Shown: positions 20,599 through 31,686, counted from the stretch's first letter. The stretch: DNA of 64,000 bases from Pectobacterium polaris (GCF_002307355.1 NZ_CP017481.1:2604001-2668000), one strand, 5' to 3'. A program made the numbers and translations. The notes: a model not told the origin generated them from the sequence alone.

Positions 20599-21315
20599 AT
20601 GATTGGTCCGTTGATTAATGGTGCCGCTATCTTGATTGGTAGTGGTCTGGGCATTGCTTTACGTCGTTTTATCCCTCAGCGTTTGCAAGATGGCCTTCCG
20701 CCGGCATTTGCGATGGTGTCGATTGCAATGGGGATCACACTGGTTGTTAAAGTCCAGCAGTTGCCTGCGGTGGCGCTGGCTATTGTGATTGGCGTGGCGT
20801 TAGGCGAGCTGCTACGCATGGAGTCCGGCGTGCAGTGGGCTGGCATGATGATTCAGAAAGGATTAAACCGCGTGCTGCCTGCACAGGAGCACCGCTTGCC
20901 GCAGGATGTCTACACTCAGAACTTTACCGCGTTAATCGTCCTGTTTTGTGCCAGCGGGACCGGTGTGGTTGGGGCGTTAACGGAAGGGCTAACCGGCGAT
21001 TATCAACTGCTGATCATCAAATCTGCTTTGGATATTTTCACCGCGCTGATTTTTTCCATCACGCTTGGCCTTGCCGTGATGTCGATTGCGATACCGCAGA
21101 TTATTGTCCAGACACTGTTGTTCTTCTCCGCCAAATTGATTATGCCCTTTATGACAGACATCACGATGGGCGATTTTTCTGCCTGTGGCGGGATTATCAT
21201 GATTGCAGTAGGGCTGAGGATCGCGCAGATCAAATCATTTGCGGTGGTTAATTTCCTGCCTGCATTGGTTCTGGTTATTCCTATCTCTCTGTACTGGCAT
21301 CGCTTCTTCGCCTAA
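20599..21315 (+). CDS. DUF554 family inner-membrane protein (YqgA-like)
   Basis: 238-residue polytopic membrane protein of the DUF554 family; E. coli YqgA is of similar length. It begins MIGPLINGAAILIGSGLGI, the family start. Six or seven hydrophobic segments follow, with the conserved FCASGTGVVGAL and IIKSALDIFTALIF stretches. GGAAG lies before the ATG. Function is unknown (a transporter is commonly suggested). It appears to be a single-gene unit, convergent with yjaA. Confidence 0.85.
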   Translation: MIGPLINGAAILIGSGLGIALRRFIPQRLQDGLPPAFAMVSIAMGITLVVKVQQLPAVALAIVIGVALGELLRMESGVQWAGMMIQKGLNRVLPAQEHRLPQDVYTQNFTALIVLFCASGTGVVGALTEGLTGDYQLLIIKSALDIFTALIFSITLGLAVMSIAIPQIIVQTLLFFSAKLIMPFMTDITMGDFSACGGIIMIAVGLRIAQIKSFAVVNFLPALVLVIPISLYWHRFFA

Positions 21316-21329
21316 CGCTCAGCGTCTAA

Positions 21330-21728
21330 TTAGCGGCTGACGATCGAAGGCATGTCGCCGCTAAAGATTTGTGTCACTTCCTGAACGGTAAGCGGCACGC
21401 TTTTGCTACAAACATAAATCTGCTTTCCTTGCGGGCTGATGCTCTTGGCTAGCTCTATGTAGCTGGCAAACTCGACCTGGCTGTGCCCGCCTTCATTCAT
21501 CTCCATGGCATGGATGATGACCTTGTGCGAGGCGAACAGATCGATTAATCGTTTGGACGCCACTTTACGTGTGAGTCGAGCCAATAACTTCATCGCCGGG
21601 ATCATCTGCCCGAGTAGTAAACGCGTGGTGGTAAAAGGCGCGTCTGATTGCTCTGTCACCTCTTGTTTCGTGTTCACGTTTCTGACGATCAGGGTATTGC
21701 GATAGATTCTGATATAGAGGCTGGCCAT
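21330..21728 (-). CDS. yjaA: YjaA-like stress protein
   Basis: 132-residue protein resembling E. coli YjaA. Shared features are the N-terminal SLYIRIYRNTLIVRN pattern and the ALEMNEGG-type block (here AMEMNEGGHSQVE). E. coli YjaA is reported as stress-induced, without a known mechanism. There is no signal peptide or membrane span. AAGGAG precedes the ATG. The similarity is from memory and moderate outside the conserved block. Confidence 0.65.
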   Translation of the reverse strand: MASLYIRIYRNTLIVRNVNTKQEVTEQSDAPFTTTRLLLGQMIPAMKLLARLTRKVASKRLIDLFASHKVIIHAMEMNEGGHSQVEFASYIELAKSISPQGKQIYVCSKSVPLTVQEVTQIFSGDMPSIVSR

Positions 21729-21795
21729 GCCGTTTCTCTCCTTGTCTCTTTTCTACTTTCTACGAGTCATCCCACTTACGCATTCCATCTCACGA

Positions 21796-21813
21796 TTTTA
21801 AGCATATTAAACA
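21796..21813. promoter_or_regulatory. Candidate NadR box upstream of nadA
   Basis: TTTTAA-N6-TAAACA resembles the NadR consensus TGTTTA-N6-TAAACA: 4 of 6 in the left half, 6 of 6 in the right. It lies about 140 bases before the nadA start. NadR represses nadA in Salmonella and E. coli. Confidence 0.4.
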
Positions 21814-21869
21814 AAATGGCCGGTACTATGGAAAATACACCGCGACTTTAGGGCGGGTTTTCGGTATTT

Positions 21870-21887
21870 TGTTTAGGATAAAAAACG
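21870..21887. promoter_or_regulatory. Second candidate NadR half-box upstream of nadA
   Basis: A perfect left half TGTTTA (21870-21875), then six bases, then AAAACG (4 of 6 to TAAACA). It is 74 bases from the first candidate box, centre to centre. Confidence 0.35.
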
Positions 21888-21950
21888 TCGGTGCTAGTGA
21901 TGAATTAGTATCAGGTGTTACAACCCGAGTTGTCATCGTGGAAATTTATA

Positions 21951-23012
21951 ATGAGTATCCTTTTTGATAGCAATGAGACCATCTATCCCTTTCCGCCGAA
22001 GCCCAAACCCTTATCGGCTGATGCAAAACAGCACTATCGTAGCAGGATAAAAACGCTGCTGCGGGAAAGAAATGCTGTCATGGTCGCGCACTATTATACC
22101 GATCCTGAAATTCAGGCGCTGGCGGAAGAAACTGGCGGCTGCGTGGCAGACTCGCTGGAAATGGCGCGCTTCGGCAGCACCCATTCGGCATCAACGCTGC
22201 TGGTGGCGGGTGTCCGCTTTATGGGAGAGACCGCCAAGATACTCAACCCGGAGAAGACGATTCTGATGCCCACGCTGGAAGCAGAATGCTCGCTCGATCT
22301 CGGTTGTCCCGTCGATGAGTTCAGCCGTTTTTGCGATGCGCATCCGGACCGAACGGTGGTGGTGTATGCCAATACCTCCGCGGCAGTGAAAGCACGTGCG
22401 GATTGGGTGGTGACATCCAGCATTGCGGTGGAGTTGATCGAGCATCTGGATAGCCTGGGAGAAAAGATTATCTGGGCACCGGACCGTCACCTGGGCAGCT
22501 ATGTACAAAAGCAGACAGGGGCGGATGTACTGTGTTGGCAGGGCGCGTGCATTGTGCACGACGAATTTAAAACGCAGGCGCTGCAGCGCATGAAGATTCT
22601 GTACCCCGACGCGGCAATTTTGGTCCATCCAGAATCGCCACAGAGTGTGGTAGAGATGGCTGACGCCGTTGGGTCAACCAGCCAGCTGATTCAGGCGGCT
22701 AAAACGCTGCCACAGCGCGAACTGATTGTGGCGACCGATCGCGGCATTTTCTACAAGATGCAGCAGGCTTGCCCAGAGAAGACATTGCTGGAAGCGCCGA
22801 CCGCGGGTGAAGGCGCGACCTGCCGTAGCTGCGCCCACTGCCCATGGATGGCGATGAATGGGCTGGAGGCGATTGCTAACGGTCTGGAACAAGGTGGTGA
22901 CGCCCATGAGATTCATGTTGATGCAGCCCTGCGAGAAGGCGCGTTAATCCCGCTGAATCGCATGCTGGATTTTGCAGCTTCGCTAAAATTGCGTGTGAAA
23001 GGGAATGCCTGA
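21951..23012 (+). CDS. nadA: Quinolinate synthase
   Basis: 4Fe-4S enzyme that condenses iminoaspartate with dihydroxyacetone phosphate to quinolinate in NAD synthesis. 353 residues from ATG 21951 (E. coli 347). This start aligns MSILFD with E. coli MSVMFD; an upstream in-frame ATG-less extension from 21915 was not used. The three cluster cysteines are in [21 protein letters not shown] and [28 protein letters not shown] is the substrate-binding N-terminal motif. pnuC follows after 58 bases. Confidence 0.97.
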   Translation: MSILFDSNETIYPFPPKPKPLSADAKQHYRSRIKTLLRERNAVMVAHYYTDPEIQALAEETGGCVADSLEMARFGSTHSASTLLVAGVRFMGETAKILNPEKTILMPTLEAECSLDLGCPVDEFSRFCDAHPDRTVVVYANTSAAVKARADWVVTSSIAVELIEHLDSLGEKIIWAPDRHLGSYVQKQTGADVLCWQGACIVHDEFKTQALQRMKILYPDAAILVHPESPQSVVEMADAVGSTSQLIQAAKTLPQRELIVATDRGIFYKMQQACPEKTLLEAPTAGEGATCRSCAHCPWMAMNGLEAIANGLEQGGDAHEIHVDAALREGALIPLNRMLDFAASLKLRVKGNA

Positions 23013-23070
23013 CGGAGATCTTGGGCATCTTGATAGGTATTTTTTACAATAATTGAGGCAGGGTGGTGAG

Positions 23071-23796
23071 ATGGATTTTTTTAGTACCAGCAATATTTTA
23101 ATTCATATTCCTTTGGGGGATGGGGGATACGATCTTTCCTGGATTGAGGCGATTGGCACGCTGTTTGGCCTGCTGTGTATCTGGTTCGCGAGTCAGGAAA
23201 AAACCATCAACTATCTGTTTGGGTTGATTAACGTCACGTTGTTTGCCGTGATCTTTTTCCAGATTCAGCTTTACGCCAGCCTGTTGCTGCAAATTTTCTT
23301 CTTTGCCGCCAATATTTATGGCTGGTATGCCTGGACGCGCAAGACGGATGCGCAGGAAGTGGAGTTACGCATCCGCTGGCTGCCAGTGCAGAAACTGATT
23401 GGCTGGTCGGTGGCGAGTATTGTCGCGATTGGCTTGATGACGTTCTACATTGACGCGGTGTTTGCTGTACTGACGCGCATTGCCGTTTCCGGCATGCAGG
23501 GACTAGGGTTGTCGGTGCAGATGCCAAACCTTCAGCCGGATGCATTCCCATTCTGGGATTCCACCATGATGGTGCTGTCGATCGTGGCGATGATTTTGAT
23601 GACGCGTAAATATGTCGAGAACTGGCTGCTGTGGGTGGTGATTGATGTGATAAGCGTGGTGATTTTTGCTTATCAAGGCGTGTATGCGATGGCGGTAGAG
23701 TACGCCATCCTGACGCTGATTGCCCTGAACGGCTCTTGGCTGTGGATTAAGAGCGCGCAGGAAAATCGCGTCAGCACGGTTTCACACGGCGTGTAA
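23071..23796 (+). CDS. pnuC: Nicotinamide riboside transporter PnuC
   Basis: 241-residue inner-membrane facilitator for nicotinamide riboside with about seven membrane spans. MDFFSTSNILIHIPLGDGGYDLSWIEAIGT aligns with the E. coli N-terminus, so ATG 23071 is preferred over TTG 23053. Conserved blocks FFFAANIYGWYAW and LNGSWLW are seen. It pairs with nadA for NAD supply, as in E. coli. Its stop is only seven bases from the convergent zitB stop. Confidence 0.96.
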   Translation: MDFFSTSNILIHIPLGDGGYDLSWIEAIGTLFGLLCIWFASQEKTINYLFGLINVTLFAVIFFQIQLYASLLLQIFFFAANIYGWYAWTRKTDAQEVELRIRWLPVQKLIGWSVASIVAIGLMTFYIDAVFAVLTRIAVSGMQGLGLSVQMPNLQPDAFPFWDSTMMVLSIVAMILMTRKYVENWLLWVVIDVISVVIFAYQGVYAMAVEYAILTLIALNGSWLWIKSAQENRVSTVSHGV

Positions 23797-23803
23797 TCCA
23801 AAC

Positions 23804-24754
23804 TTAATGCTTGTGGTGGTGGCCGTCTGCATCATGGCTTTCATGGTGATGACTTTCCTGATAGTGGAAAGTGCAGTGGTCATCATCACAGCGTTGATAT
23901 TCCATCTGAACCGTCGCGTGTTCAATCTGGTAATGCTTCAGTAAATATTCCTGAATACGTCTTAACAACGCATCGTGATCGTGAGGTGGAATCACCTGCG
24001 CATGCAGCGTCATCATCGGTTTTTCGCCCACCTGCCATAAATGAACATGGTGAATGTTCCTGACTTCGGGAATATTCAGCGTCAGATCTTTCTGTAGAAC
24101 CTCAACGCTAAGTTGGCTGGGCGTACCTTCCAGCAACTCGTGAAGACTCTCTTTCAATAGCGCCCACGCACTACGCAGCACCAGACACGACACCAAAATA
24201 GAGAGAATCGGGTCGATAGGCGTCCAGTTGGTATAAAGAATGATAATGGCAGCGGCAATCGCGCCAACGGATCCGAGCAGATCGCCCAGCACATGCAGAG
24301 CCGCCGCGCGGACGTTAATATTTTTCTCTTCGCTGCCATGATGTAGCAGCCAAAATGCCACGATATTTGCTAGCAATCCGGCAACGGCGACAAGCAGCAT
24401 AGGCACGCCCGCAACGGGCTGGGGATCATAGAAGCGTTGGATGGCTTCCCAGAATATGAAGGCGGTAATGAGCATGAGCGTCAGTGCGTTCACAAAGGCG
24501 GCGAGGGTCGTGAGCCGCAAATAGCCAAAGGTATGGCGCGCATTGGGTTTACGCTGTGCGAAACGTACGGCGACCAGCGCGACGAACAGCGCGGCGGCGT
24601 CCGTCAACATATGGCCTGCATCCGCAAGCAGGGCGAGGGAGCCGGACAGCAGGCCGCCAATGACTTCTGCCACCATAAACGTGGCGGTAATGATAAACGC
24701 GGCCAGCAGACGTTTACTGTTGCCGGATTCCGTGTGGCTGTGGTTATGTGCCAT
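23804..24754 (-). CDS. zitB: Zinc efflux transporter ZitB (cation diffusion facilitator)
   Basis: 316-residue proton-coupled zinc exporter with six membrane spans. The zinc site in the membrane is formed by His48-xxx-Asp52 ([16 protein letters not shown]) and a second HxxxD in [15 protein letters not shown] cytoplasmic C-terminal domain carries histidine-rich ends: HNHSHT at the N-terminus, and [15 protein letters not shown] at the C-terminus. It is immediately downstream of pnuC on the opposite strand, the same neighbourhood as in E. coli. Confidence 0.95.
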   Translation of the reverse strand: MAHNHSHTESGNSKRLLAAFIITATFMVAEVIGGLLSGSLALLADAGHMLTDAAALFVALVAVRFAQRKPNARHTFGYLRLTTLAAFVNALTLMLITAFIFWEAIQRFYDPQPVAGVPMLLVAVAGLLANIVAFWLLHHGSEEKNINVRAAALHVLGDLLGSVGAIAAAIIILYTNWTPIDPILSILVSCLVLRSAWALLKESLHELLEGTPSQLSVEVLQKDLTLNIPEVRNIHHVHLWQVGEKPMMTLHAQVIPPHDHDALLRRIQEYLLKHYQIEHATVQMEYQRCDDDHCTFHYQESHHHESHDADGHHHKH

Positions 24755-24931
24755 AGATCACCCTGAGTTGCGGTTTTATCCCACTTTACTGAAACCCACA
24801 GAGAAAACCTATTCTGTAATTCACCCGATCTGTCCGTTGAGCTATTTTCTGATGAAAATAGGACGGATGCGGCATCTGAGAGCATTTGATCGCGTAAATC
24901 CCGCTGATTTCAGCGCCCTGACAACACCAGC

Positions 24932-24999
24932 TTGACATATAATAATCAATCTTCAATATGAAACATCCCGTTTCTCAGGCTACCCGTATAGGCGGGATG
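24932..24999 (+). promoter_or_regulatory. aroG promoter region and leader hairpin
   Basis: A perfect TTGACA at 24932-24937 is followed at 16-17 bases by CAATAT/AATATG as a possible -10. The leader then has an inverted repeat CATCCCG (24964-24970) with CGGGATG (24993-24999). No convincing TyrR box (TGTAAA-N6-TTTACA) was seen, although E. coli aroG is under TyrR. Confidence 0.4.
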
Positions 25000-25050
25000 G
25001 CGCGTATTGGATGGGGCTAACATACCGTTTCGGAACCGATGGATTTATTT

Positions 25051-26106
25051 ATGAATTACCAAAATGATGATTTAAGAATTAAAGAGATTAATGAACTTTT
25101 GCCGCCGGTTGCTTTGCTAGAAAAGTTTCCAGCCACGGAGAAGGCAGCGGAAACGGTATCGTTCGCGCGTACTGCCATCCATAAAATTCTTAACGGCAAT
25201 GACGATCGCCTGCTGGTGGTGATTGGTCCTTGCTCGATCCATGACACGAAAGCAGCAAAAGAGTATGCCGCGCGTCTGCTGACGCTGCGTAACGAGCTGA
25301 GCGACGATCTGGAAGTAGTGATGCGGGTTTACTTTGAAAAACCCCGTACCACGATTGGCTGGAAAGGGTTGATCAACGATCCGCACATGGATAACAGCTT
25401 CCAGATCAATGACGGCTTGCGCATTGCACGCCAGCTGCTGCTGGAAATTAACGACATCGGTTTACCGGCTGCGGGTGAGTTTCTGGACATGATCACGCCG
25501 CAATACATGGCGGATTTGATGAGCTGGGGTGCTATCGGCGCACGTACAACGGAATCTCAGGTACACCGTGAACTGGCATCCGGCCTGTCATGCCCTGTCG
25601 GCTTTAAAAATGGCACCGATGGTACGATCAAGGTCGCGATTGATGCGATCAATGCTGCCAGCGCGCCACACTGCTTCCTGTCTGTGACCAAATGGGGTCA
25701 TTCTGCTATCGTGAATACCAGCGGTAACAACGATTGCCACATCATTCTGCGTGGCGGTAAAACGCCGAACTACAGCGCTGAGCATGTGAAAGACGTGAAG
25801 ATCGGTCTGGAAAAAGCGGGTCTGACACCGCAGGTCATGATCGATTTCAGCCACGCGAACAGCAGCAAGCAGTTCAAAAAGCAGATGGATGTCTGTACTG
25901 ATGTCTGTGGGCAGATCGTACAGGGCGAGAAAGCCATTATGGGCGTGATGGTGGAAAGCCATCTGGTCGAAGGCAACCAGAATCTGGAAAGTGGTGAACC
26001 GCTGGTTTATGGCCGCAGTGTGACCGATGCCTGCATTGGCTGGGAAGACACTGAATCCCTGCTGCGCCAGTTAGCGTCTGCTGTACGTGAACGCCGTAAC
26101 AAGTAA
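25051..26106 (+). CDS. aroG: 3-deoxy-7-phosphoheptulonate synthase, Phe-sensitive type
   Basis: First enzyme of the shikimate pathway: phosphoenolpyruvate plus erythrose 4-phosphate to DAHP. 351 residues (E. coli AroG 350). MNYQNDDLRIKEI aligns with the E. coli start, so ATG 25051 is used rather than the in-frame ATG at 25039, although both have GGA-type upstream sequences. Conserved PCSIHD, EKPRTTIGWKGL and KNGTDGTIKVAIDAI are present. It ends at a bidirectional terminator shared with gpmA. Confidence 0.96.
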   Translation: MNYQNDDLRIKEINELLPPVALLEKFPATEKAAETVSFARTAIHKILNGNDDRLLVVIGPCSIHDTKAAKEYAARLLTLRNELSDDLEVVMRVYFEKPRTTIGWKGLINDPHMDNSFQINDGLRIARQLLLEINDIGLPAAGEFLDMITPQYMADLMSWGAIGARTTESQVHRELASGLSCPVGFKNGTDGTIKVAIDAINAASAPHCFLSVTKWGHSAIVNTSGNNDCHIILRGGKTPNYSAEHVKDVKIGLEKAGLTPQVMIDFSHANSSKQFKKQMDVCTDVCGQIVQGEKAIMGVMVESHLVEGNQNLESGEPLVYGRSVTDACIGWEDTESLLRQLASAVRERRNK

Positions 26107-26124
26107 TATCGAATAGCGTGCTAT

Positions 26125-26153
26125 AAAAAAACCCGGCGCAGGCCGGGTTTTTC
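26125..26153. terminator. Bidirectional terminator between aroG and gpmA
   Basis: Stem ACCCGGC (26131-26137), loop GCAG, stem GCCGGGT (26142-26148), flanked by A6 on the left and T5 on the right. It works in both directions for these convergent genes. Confidence 0.93.
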
Positions 26154-26168
26154 TCATTCAGGGGTAAA

Positions 26169-26921
26169 TTACTTCGCTTTACCCTGATTCGCTACTGCGG
26201 CAGCTTTTGCAGCGATTTCGTCTGCGTTGCCCAGGTAGTAACGTTTGATCGGCTTGAAGTTCTCGTCGAACTCATAAACCAACGGCACGCCAGTTGGGAT
26301 ATTCAGTTCCAGAATTTCGTCTTCGCCCAGGTTGTCCAGGTATTTCACCAGCGCACGCAGTGAGTTACCGTGAGCCGCAACGATCACACGCTCACCGCTT
26401 TTGACGCGTGGCAGGATAGTTTCGTTCCAGTAAGGCACAACACGGTCGATGGTCAGCGCCAGGCTTTCAGTCAGTGGCAGCTCTTTCTCGCTCAGAGAAG
26501 CGTAACGCGGATCTTTGCCCGGGAAACGTTCGTCATCACGCGTTAACTCTGGAGGCGTAATTGCAAAACCACGACGCCATTGTTTAACCTGCTCGTCACC
26601 GTATTTCTCAGCGGTTTCGGCTTTGTTCAGGCCCTGCAACGCACCGTAGTGACGCTCATTCAGTTTCCAGCATTTCTCAACTGGCAACCAGGCTTGATCC
26701 AGCTCGTCCAGTATATTCCACAGTGTGTGAATGGCACGTTTCAGCACGGAGGTATAAGCGAAATCAAAGGCAAAACCTTCGTCTTTCAGCAGCTGACCTG
26801 CGGCTTTGGCTTCTGAACGGCCTTTGTCGGATAGATCGACATCGTACCAGCCTGTGAAGCGGTTTTCGTTGTTCCACTGGCTCTCACCGTGTCTTACCAG
26901 TACCAGCTTAGTTACAGCCAT
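26169..26921 (-). CDS. gpmA: 2,3-bisphosphoglycerate-dependent phosphoglycerate mutase
   Basis: Glycolytic enzyme interconverting 3- and 2-phosphoglycerate. 250 residues from the ATG at 26921, the E. coli length. The phosphohistidine is His11 in [12 protein letters not shown]. The [25 protein letters not shown] block (here [17 protein letters not shown]) supplies the second catalytic histidine. GGAAGGAG lies before the start. A longer in-frame extension to 26996 lacks conservation. Confidence 0.97.
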   Translation of the reverse strand: MAVTKLVLVRHGESQWNNENRFTGWYDVDLSDKGRSEAKAAGQLLKDEGFAFDFAYTSVLKRAIHTLWNILDELDQAWLPVEKCWKLNERHYGALQGLNKAETAEKYGDEQVKQWRRGFAITPPELTRDDERFPGKDPRYASLSEKELPLTESLALTIDRVVPYWNETILPRVKSGERVIVAAHGNSLRALVKYLDNLGEDEILELNIPTGVPLVYEFDENFKPIKRYYLGNADEIAAKAAAVANQGKAK

Positions 26922-26953
26922 AGCTAAACTCCTTCCTATCCTAAGATTTCTGT

Positions 26954-26972
26954 GATAACTGATTTCATTATA
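26954..26972. promoter_or_regulatory. Possible Fur box upstream of gpmA
   Basis: GATAACTGATTTCATTATA matches the 19-bp Fur consensus at about 12 positions, with good outer arms (GATAA and CATTAT). E. coli gpmA is known to be Fur-regulated. This is a weak match on its own. Confidence 0.3.
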
Positions 26973-27012
26973 GGGGTGGAGAACGGTTATCGGCAATCGA
27001 TAGTCGATGGCA

Positions 27013-27052
27013 AGCGTGATTTATCCGCAGGTTATTTGCGTAAAATCACGCT
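27013..27052 (-). terminator. Hairpin after cusA
   Basis: A 10-bp perfect stem, 27013-27022 with 27043-27052, with a 20-base loop, lies just past the cusA stop. It has no T run on either strand. It may close the copper operon transcript. Confidence 0.45.
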
Positions 27053-27058
27053 CTGGCT

Positions 27059-30000
27059 TTACCGTTTCAGCAAACCGGAATCCCCTTTGTGCAATAACAG
27101 ATAGACCGCAGGGATCACCAGCATCGACAGCAGAGGGGCACTCACCATCCCGCCGATCATCGGCGCGGCAATCCGCTGCATGATTTCTGATCCGCTGCCG
27201 CCACCCCACATGATGGGAAGCAGCCCTGCCATAATTGTCGCGACGGTCATCATTTTTGGCCGTACGCGCAGAACCGCTCCTTCGTGGATGGCATCCATCA
27301 ACTGCTGGCGTGACAGCGCCTGACCTGCCACGCGGTGTTTCTCTACCGCATGGTTGAGGTAGAGCAGCATGATGACACCGAATTCCGCCGACACGCCCGC
27401 CAGTGCAATAAAGCCCACGGCACCGGCTACAGAAAGATTATAGCCGAGGATATAGAGCAGCCAGACGCCGCCAATCAGCGCAAAGGGTAAGGTTGCCATG
27501 ATCAGCAGTGCATCTTTGATGCGGTTGAAAGTGACATACAGCAGCACAAAAATGATCAGCAGCGTAAAGGGCACGACGACTTTCATTTTCTCCGTAGCGC
27601 GTTCCAGATACTCAAACTGACCGGACCAGCTCAGTGAAACGCCTTCCGGCAGCGTGACCTGTTTGGCAACGGCCTGCTGCATGTCTTCAACGGCGGATTT
27701 CAGATCGCGACCGCGTAGATCGACATAAATCCAGTCCGACAGGCGGCTGTTTTCACTTTTCAGCATCGGTGGCCCTTCGCTGACGCGAATATCAGCCAGC
27801 TCTGCCAGCGTCACTCTGCTGCCGTTGGCTGTCACAATGGGCAAGTCGCGCAATTTTTGCAGCGAATCGCGTAACTCACGCGGGTAGCGGATATTGATGG
27901 GATAACGTTGGCGACCTTCAATGGTTTCGCCGATGTTTTGCCCGCCGATGAGTGTGGAAACCACCGACTGAAGTTCCTCGACGGACACGCCGTAGCGCGC
28001 GGCGCGTTGACGGTCGATATCAATATCGATATAGCGCCCACCCGCCAGCCGTTCCGCCAGTGCCGATGTCACGCCCGGAACTTGCTTCACCACCTGCTCG
28101 ATTTGCGCGGCGGTACGTTCGATATCTGCCAGATTATTGCCGTTAACCTTGATGCCCACTGGGCTTTTGATGCCGGTGGCCAGCATGTCCAGCCGGTTGC
28201 GAATCGGCGGCACCCACACGTTGGCGATACCCGGCAGGCTGACGGTGCGATCCAGCTCGGCCACCAGCTTGTCCATGGTCATGCCCTCACGCCATTGGTC
28301 GCGCGGTTTCAGCCTGATCGTGCTTTCCAGCATGGTGAGCGGAGCGGGGTCAGTCGCCGTTTCTGCACGGCCTACTTTGCCGAAAACCGATTCGACTTCG
28401 GGCACGGTTTTAATCAGTCGGTCCGTTTGTTGCAGCAGACGGCCTGCTTCACGTGCAGAGATACCGGGCAGGGTGGAAGGCATATACAGCAGGTCGCCTT
28501 CATCCAGCGGCGGCATGAATTCGCTTCCCAGACGGCTGAGTGGAAAGAGCGTCAGTAGCAACAGCAGGCCGGAGATCAGCAGCGTGGTTTTCGGGTAGCT
28601 CAACACCTTTTGCAGCACCGGGTGATAGGCTGCAATCAGCCAGCGGTTAATCGGGTTCGCCTGCTCGTCCGGTATCTTGCCGCGAACGAAATACCCCATT
28701 AATACCGGCACCAGCGTAATCCCTAATCCGGCGGCGACGGCCATGGCATAGGTTTTGGTGAAGGCCAGCGGTGAAAACATGCGGCCTTCCTGCGCTTCCA
28801 GTGAGAACACGGGCACAAACGACAGTGTAATGATCAGCAGGCTGCAAAACAGCGCGGGCCCAACCTCCACCGCAGCCCGTTCCGCTAACTGCCACCACTC
28901 GTTATTCTGCGGCTGTTTTCCGGGATTCTCATGCCGCCATTGCTCAATGACTTTATGCATGTTTTCTATCATCACAATCGCGGCATCCACCATCGCGCCG
29001 ATGGCAATCGCAATTCCGCCTAGCGACATGATATTGGCGTTCACCCCCTGATAACGCATGATGATAAACGCGCCCAGAATCCCCAGCGGCAGGCTGATGA
29101 TCGCCACCAGCGCCGAGCGGAAGTGAAACAGAAACAAGGCGCAGATGATCGCGACGACGACAAACTCTTCCAGCAGCTTGAAGCTGAGTGTATCGATAGC
29201 ATGCTCAATCAACTGCGAACGATCGTAGGTTGGGACAATTTCTACACCTGCGGGCAGGCTTTTCTGTATTTCCTGTAACCGCGCTTTAACGGCATGCAGC
29301 GTATTTAGCGCATTCTTTCCATAGCGCAGGACGATGATGCCGCCCGCCACTTCGCCTTCGCCATTCAACTCGGCGATACCGCGCCGCATCTCCGGCCCTT
29401 CTCTGAGCGTAGCCACATCCTGCAACAGCACGGGAATGCCGTTGCGGGTGGTAATCACCACGTGGTTAAAATCCTGCGTGCTTTTCAGGTAACCCGTGGT
29501 GCGCACCATGTACTCTGCTTCACCCAGCTCCAGCACGGAACCGCCGTTTTCCTGATTGGCAGCCTGTACGGCACTGACGATCTGCTGGTGGGTGATGCCT
29601 TGCGTCCGCATGCGCTCCGGGTCGACGACGATCTGATACTGTTTGACCATGCCGCCCACGCTGGCGACTTCTGCTACATCAGGAACCGTTTTTAGCTCAT
29701 ATTTCAGCAGCCAGTCCTGAAAGCCGCGCAGGTCGGCCAGACTGTATTTGCCGCTGCGATCAACCAGTGCGTATTCGTAAATCCAGCCGACGCCGGTGGC
29801 ATCCGGGCCGAGTGAGGTTTTGGCGTCGGCTGGCAGGCTGGATTGCACCTGACTGAGGTACTCCAGCACGCGAGAACGCGCCCAGTAAGGATCTGTGCCA
29901 TCTTCAAACAGCACATAAACGTAGGCATCGCCGAACATGGAGAAGCCCCTTACTGTCTTGGCTCCCGGCACGGAAAGCATGGTGGTCGTCAGCGGGTAGG

Positions 30001-30196
30001 TCACCTGATTTTCCACCACCTGCGGCGCTTTCCCCGGATAGCTGACACGAATGATGACTTGTACGTCAGACAGATCGGGGAGAGCATCAAGCGGCGTTTT
30101 TTGTAGCGACAGCACTCCCCATGCCGCCATGAACAGCGCCGCCAGTAAAACCAACAGGCGATTTTTGAGCGACCAGCGAATCACGTAGGCAATCAT
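27059..30196 (-). CDS. cusA: CusA-type copper/silver efflux RND pump
   Basis: 1045-residue heavy-metal RND transporter. Twelve spans and two large periplasmic domains are expected. The methionines that relay Cu(I)/Ag(I) in E. coli CusA (Met573, Met623, Met672) have equivalents in [17 protein letters not shown] and [16 protein letters not shown]. The TM4 acidic triad region [20 protein letters not shown] is intact. The ATG overlaps the cusB stop by four bases. It is the last gene of the minus-strand operon. Confidence 0.93.
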   Translation of the reverse strand: MIAYVIRWSLKNRLLVLLAALFMAAWGVLSLQKTPLDALPDLSDVQVIIRVSYPGKAPQVVENQVTYPLTTTMLSVPGAKTVRGFSMFGDAYVYVLFEDGTDPYWARSRVLEYLSQVQSSLPADAKTSLGPDATGVGWIYEYALVDRSGKYSLADLRGFQDWLLKYELKTVPDVAEVASVGGMVKQYQIVVDPERMRTQGITHQQIVSAVQAANQENGGSVLELGEAEYMVRTTGYLKSTQDFNHVVITTRNGIPVLLQDVATLREGPEMRRGIAELNGEGEVAGGIIVLRYGKNALNTLHAVKARLQEIQKSLPAGVEIVPTYDRSQLIEHAIDTLSFKLLEEFVVVAIICALFLFHFRSALVAIISLPLGILGAFIIMRYQGVNANIMSLGGIAIAIGAMVDAAIVMIENMHKVIEQWRHENPGKQPQNNEWWQLAERAAVEVGPALFCSLLIITLSFVPVFSLEAQEGRMFSPLAFTKTYAMAVAAGLGITLVPVLMGYFVRGKIPDEQANPINRWLIAAYHPVLQKVLSYPKTTLLISGLLLLLTLFPLSRLGSEFMPPLDEGDLLYMPSTLPGISAREAGRLLQQTDRLIKTVPEVESVFGKVGRAETATDPAPLTMLESTIRLKPRDQWREGMTMDKLVAELDRTVSLPGIANVWVPPIRNRLDMLATGIKSPVGIKVNGNNLADIERTAAQIEQVVKQVPGVTSALAERLAGGRYIDIDIDRQRAARYGVSVEELQSVVSTLIGGQNIGETIEGRQRYPINIRYPRELRDSLQKLRDLPIVTANGSRVTLAELADIRVSEGPPMLKSENSRLSDWIYVDLRGRDLKSAVEDMQQAVAKQVTLPEGVSLSWSGQFEYLERATEKMKVVVPFTLLIIFVLLYVTFNRIKDALLIMATLPFALIGGVWLLYILGYNLSVAGAVGFIALAGVSAEFGVIMLLYLNHAVEKHRVAGQALSRQQLMDAIHEGAVLRVRPKMMTVATIMAGLLPIMWGGGSGSEIMQRIAAPMIGGMVSAPLLSMLVIPAVYLLLHKGDSGLLKR

Positions 30197-31686
30197 AGAT
30201 GGCCTCCGTGCCCGGCATGCGGATCGTCAGTGGTGGAAAAATTCAGGACGTGAATCCCGCTGTCGTCCATGTTGAATTGGAAACGCACGGTGCTGCCAAT
30301 TCCCACCCCCTGGGGTAGCCCTGATGAGGGAAGCGTGAAGTCCATCGTCATCGGCGACCAGTTGAGTGCCGGAACCGCTTCGTGTTCGATGGTGGCCTGA
30401 TTGCCGTTTATCGCCCTGATAACTCCCTGAGTGTGATAGCCAACGGGTGCAGCCGGCGTTGCTGGGTTTCCCGATGTATCCGCATCAAACTGCGGTAAGG
30501 CGCTGCGCAGGCTGGCTTCGGAATCAATGAGGAACTGACCGGAAGTGACCACGTTGTCACCTGCCTTCAGCCCATCGAGGATTTCGACCCAGTCGCCCAG
30601 CGACGCACCCACCGTGACGTTACGCGGGGTAAAATGACCAGTGCCATCACTCAGTAAGACCCGGTTTTGGCTACCGCTGACCAATAACGCTTCCTGAGGG
30701 ATCGCCAGACGCGGCTGTGCCTGCGTGTGCGAAAGCTGCACGGTCAGGTACATACCGGGTTTAAGCTGCTGTTGTGGGTTATCCAGTACCACGCGCGCTT
30801 TTAGCGTGCGCGTAGTGCTATCCAGCACGGGCAGCAGCTCGCTGACTTTGCCGTGGAACGTTTTACCCGGCCAGGCGCTGCTGGCGGCGCTGATGTTGCT
30901 GCCGATCGTTAGCTGCGCCGCCTGCGCTTCGGGATAATCCACATCTACCCAAACCGGGTTCAGGCTGGCAAGCTCGAATAGCGGCTGAGCAGGGCTTAAC
31001 TGCATGCCTTGCCGTACCTCCAGCTTATTCACGTAGCCGTTTTCCGGTGCGGTAATCGCGATTCTGTCCTGCGGTTTTCCGCTACGCTCGACCTGCCGAA
31101 TAATCGCTTCCGGCATGAAGAGCAGCGCCAGCCGCTGGCGAGCCGATTGAGTCAGCATGTCGTCGTCCAACTGGCGTACCGCCAGATATTCGCGCTGTGC
31201 CGCCGCCCAGGTCGGGTTCCACAACGTCGCCAGCGTTTCGCCTTTCTTCACCTGCTGCTGTAGCGCACTGACCGTGAGTTTCTCGACAATGCCGCCGCTG
31301 GGTGCCACCAGCGTGTGTAATCCGCGTTCGTTGAGCGTGACGGTGCCATAACTCGTGCTGCGGTCGGCAAGTTCGCGCATTTCCGCGCGTGCCGTGCGAA
31401 CGCCGAGGTTTTGCTGCTGGCGAGCGCTGACCGTAATGCCGCCGTCATCCTGCGCTTCATCGGCGTAGCGGGGCACCAGCTCCATATCCATAAAGGGCGA
31501 TTTCCCCGGTTTATCGAAGCGTTTATCCGGCACCATCGGGTCATACCAATAGAGAACGGCACGTTCTGGCTCTGCGGCAGAGAGGGAAAGCGGCGTTTGC
31601 TGTTTACCCACCAGATAGCCCGCACTCAGAATAGCCAGCGTCATCAGGCTAAGCATCAGGGATTTGTTTGTGACTGTTTTGCTCAT
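30193..31686 (-). CDS. cusB: CusB-type periplasmic adaptor fused to a C-terminal CusF-like domain
   Basis: 497-residue membrane-fusion protein joining CusA to the outer-membrane channel. After an N-terminal hydrophobic anchor (residues 10-28), residues 43-75 form a heavy-metal-binding motif ([12 protein letters not shown]...[12 protein letters not shown]). Lipoyl, alpha-hairpin and beta-barrel domains follow. Residues about 415-497 make up a CusF-like OB domain, with His, Trp-Ser-Pro-Met and Met ligands ([21 protein letters not shown]), ending in HAGHGGH. E. coli CusB lacks this last domain. ATG 31686 overlaps the previous gene's stop by four bases; a longer extension to 31731 would run deep into that gene and is not used. 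Confidence 0.9.
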   Translation of the reverse strand: MSKTVTNKSLMLSLMTLAILSAGYLVGKQQTPLSLSAAEPERAVLYWYDPMVPDKRFDKPGKSPFMDMELVPRYADEAQDDGGITVSARQQQNLGVRTARAEMRELADRSTSYGTVTLNERGLHTLVAPSGGIVEKLTVSALQQQVKKGETLATLWNPTWAAAQREYLAVRQLDDDMLTQSARQRLALLFMPEAIIRQVERSGKPQDRIAITAPENGYVNKLEVRQGMQLSPAQPLFELASLNPVWVDVDYPEAQAAQLTIGSNISAASSAWPGKTFHGKVSELLPVLDSTTRTLKARVVLDNPQQQLKPGMYLTVQLSHTQAQPRLAIPQEALLVSGSQNRVLLSDGTGHFTPRNVTVGASLGDWVEILDGLKAGDNVVTSGQFLIDSEASLRSALPQFDADTSGNPATPAAPVGYHTQGVIRAINGNQATIEHEAVPALNWSPMTMDFTLPSSGLPQGVGIGSTVRFQFNMDDSGIHVLNFSTTDDPHAGHGGHL

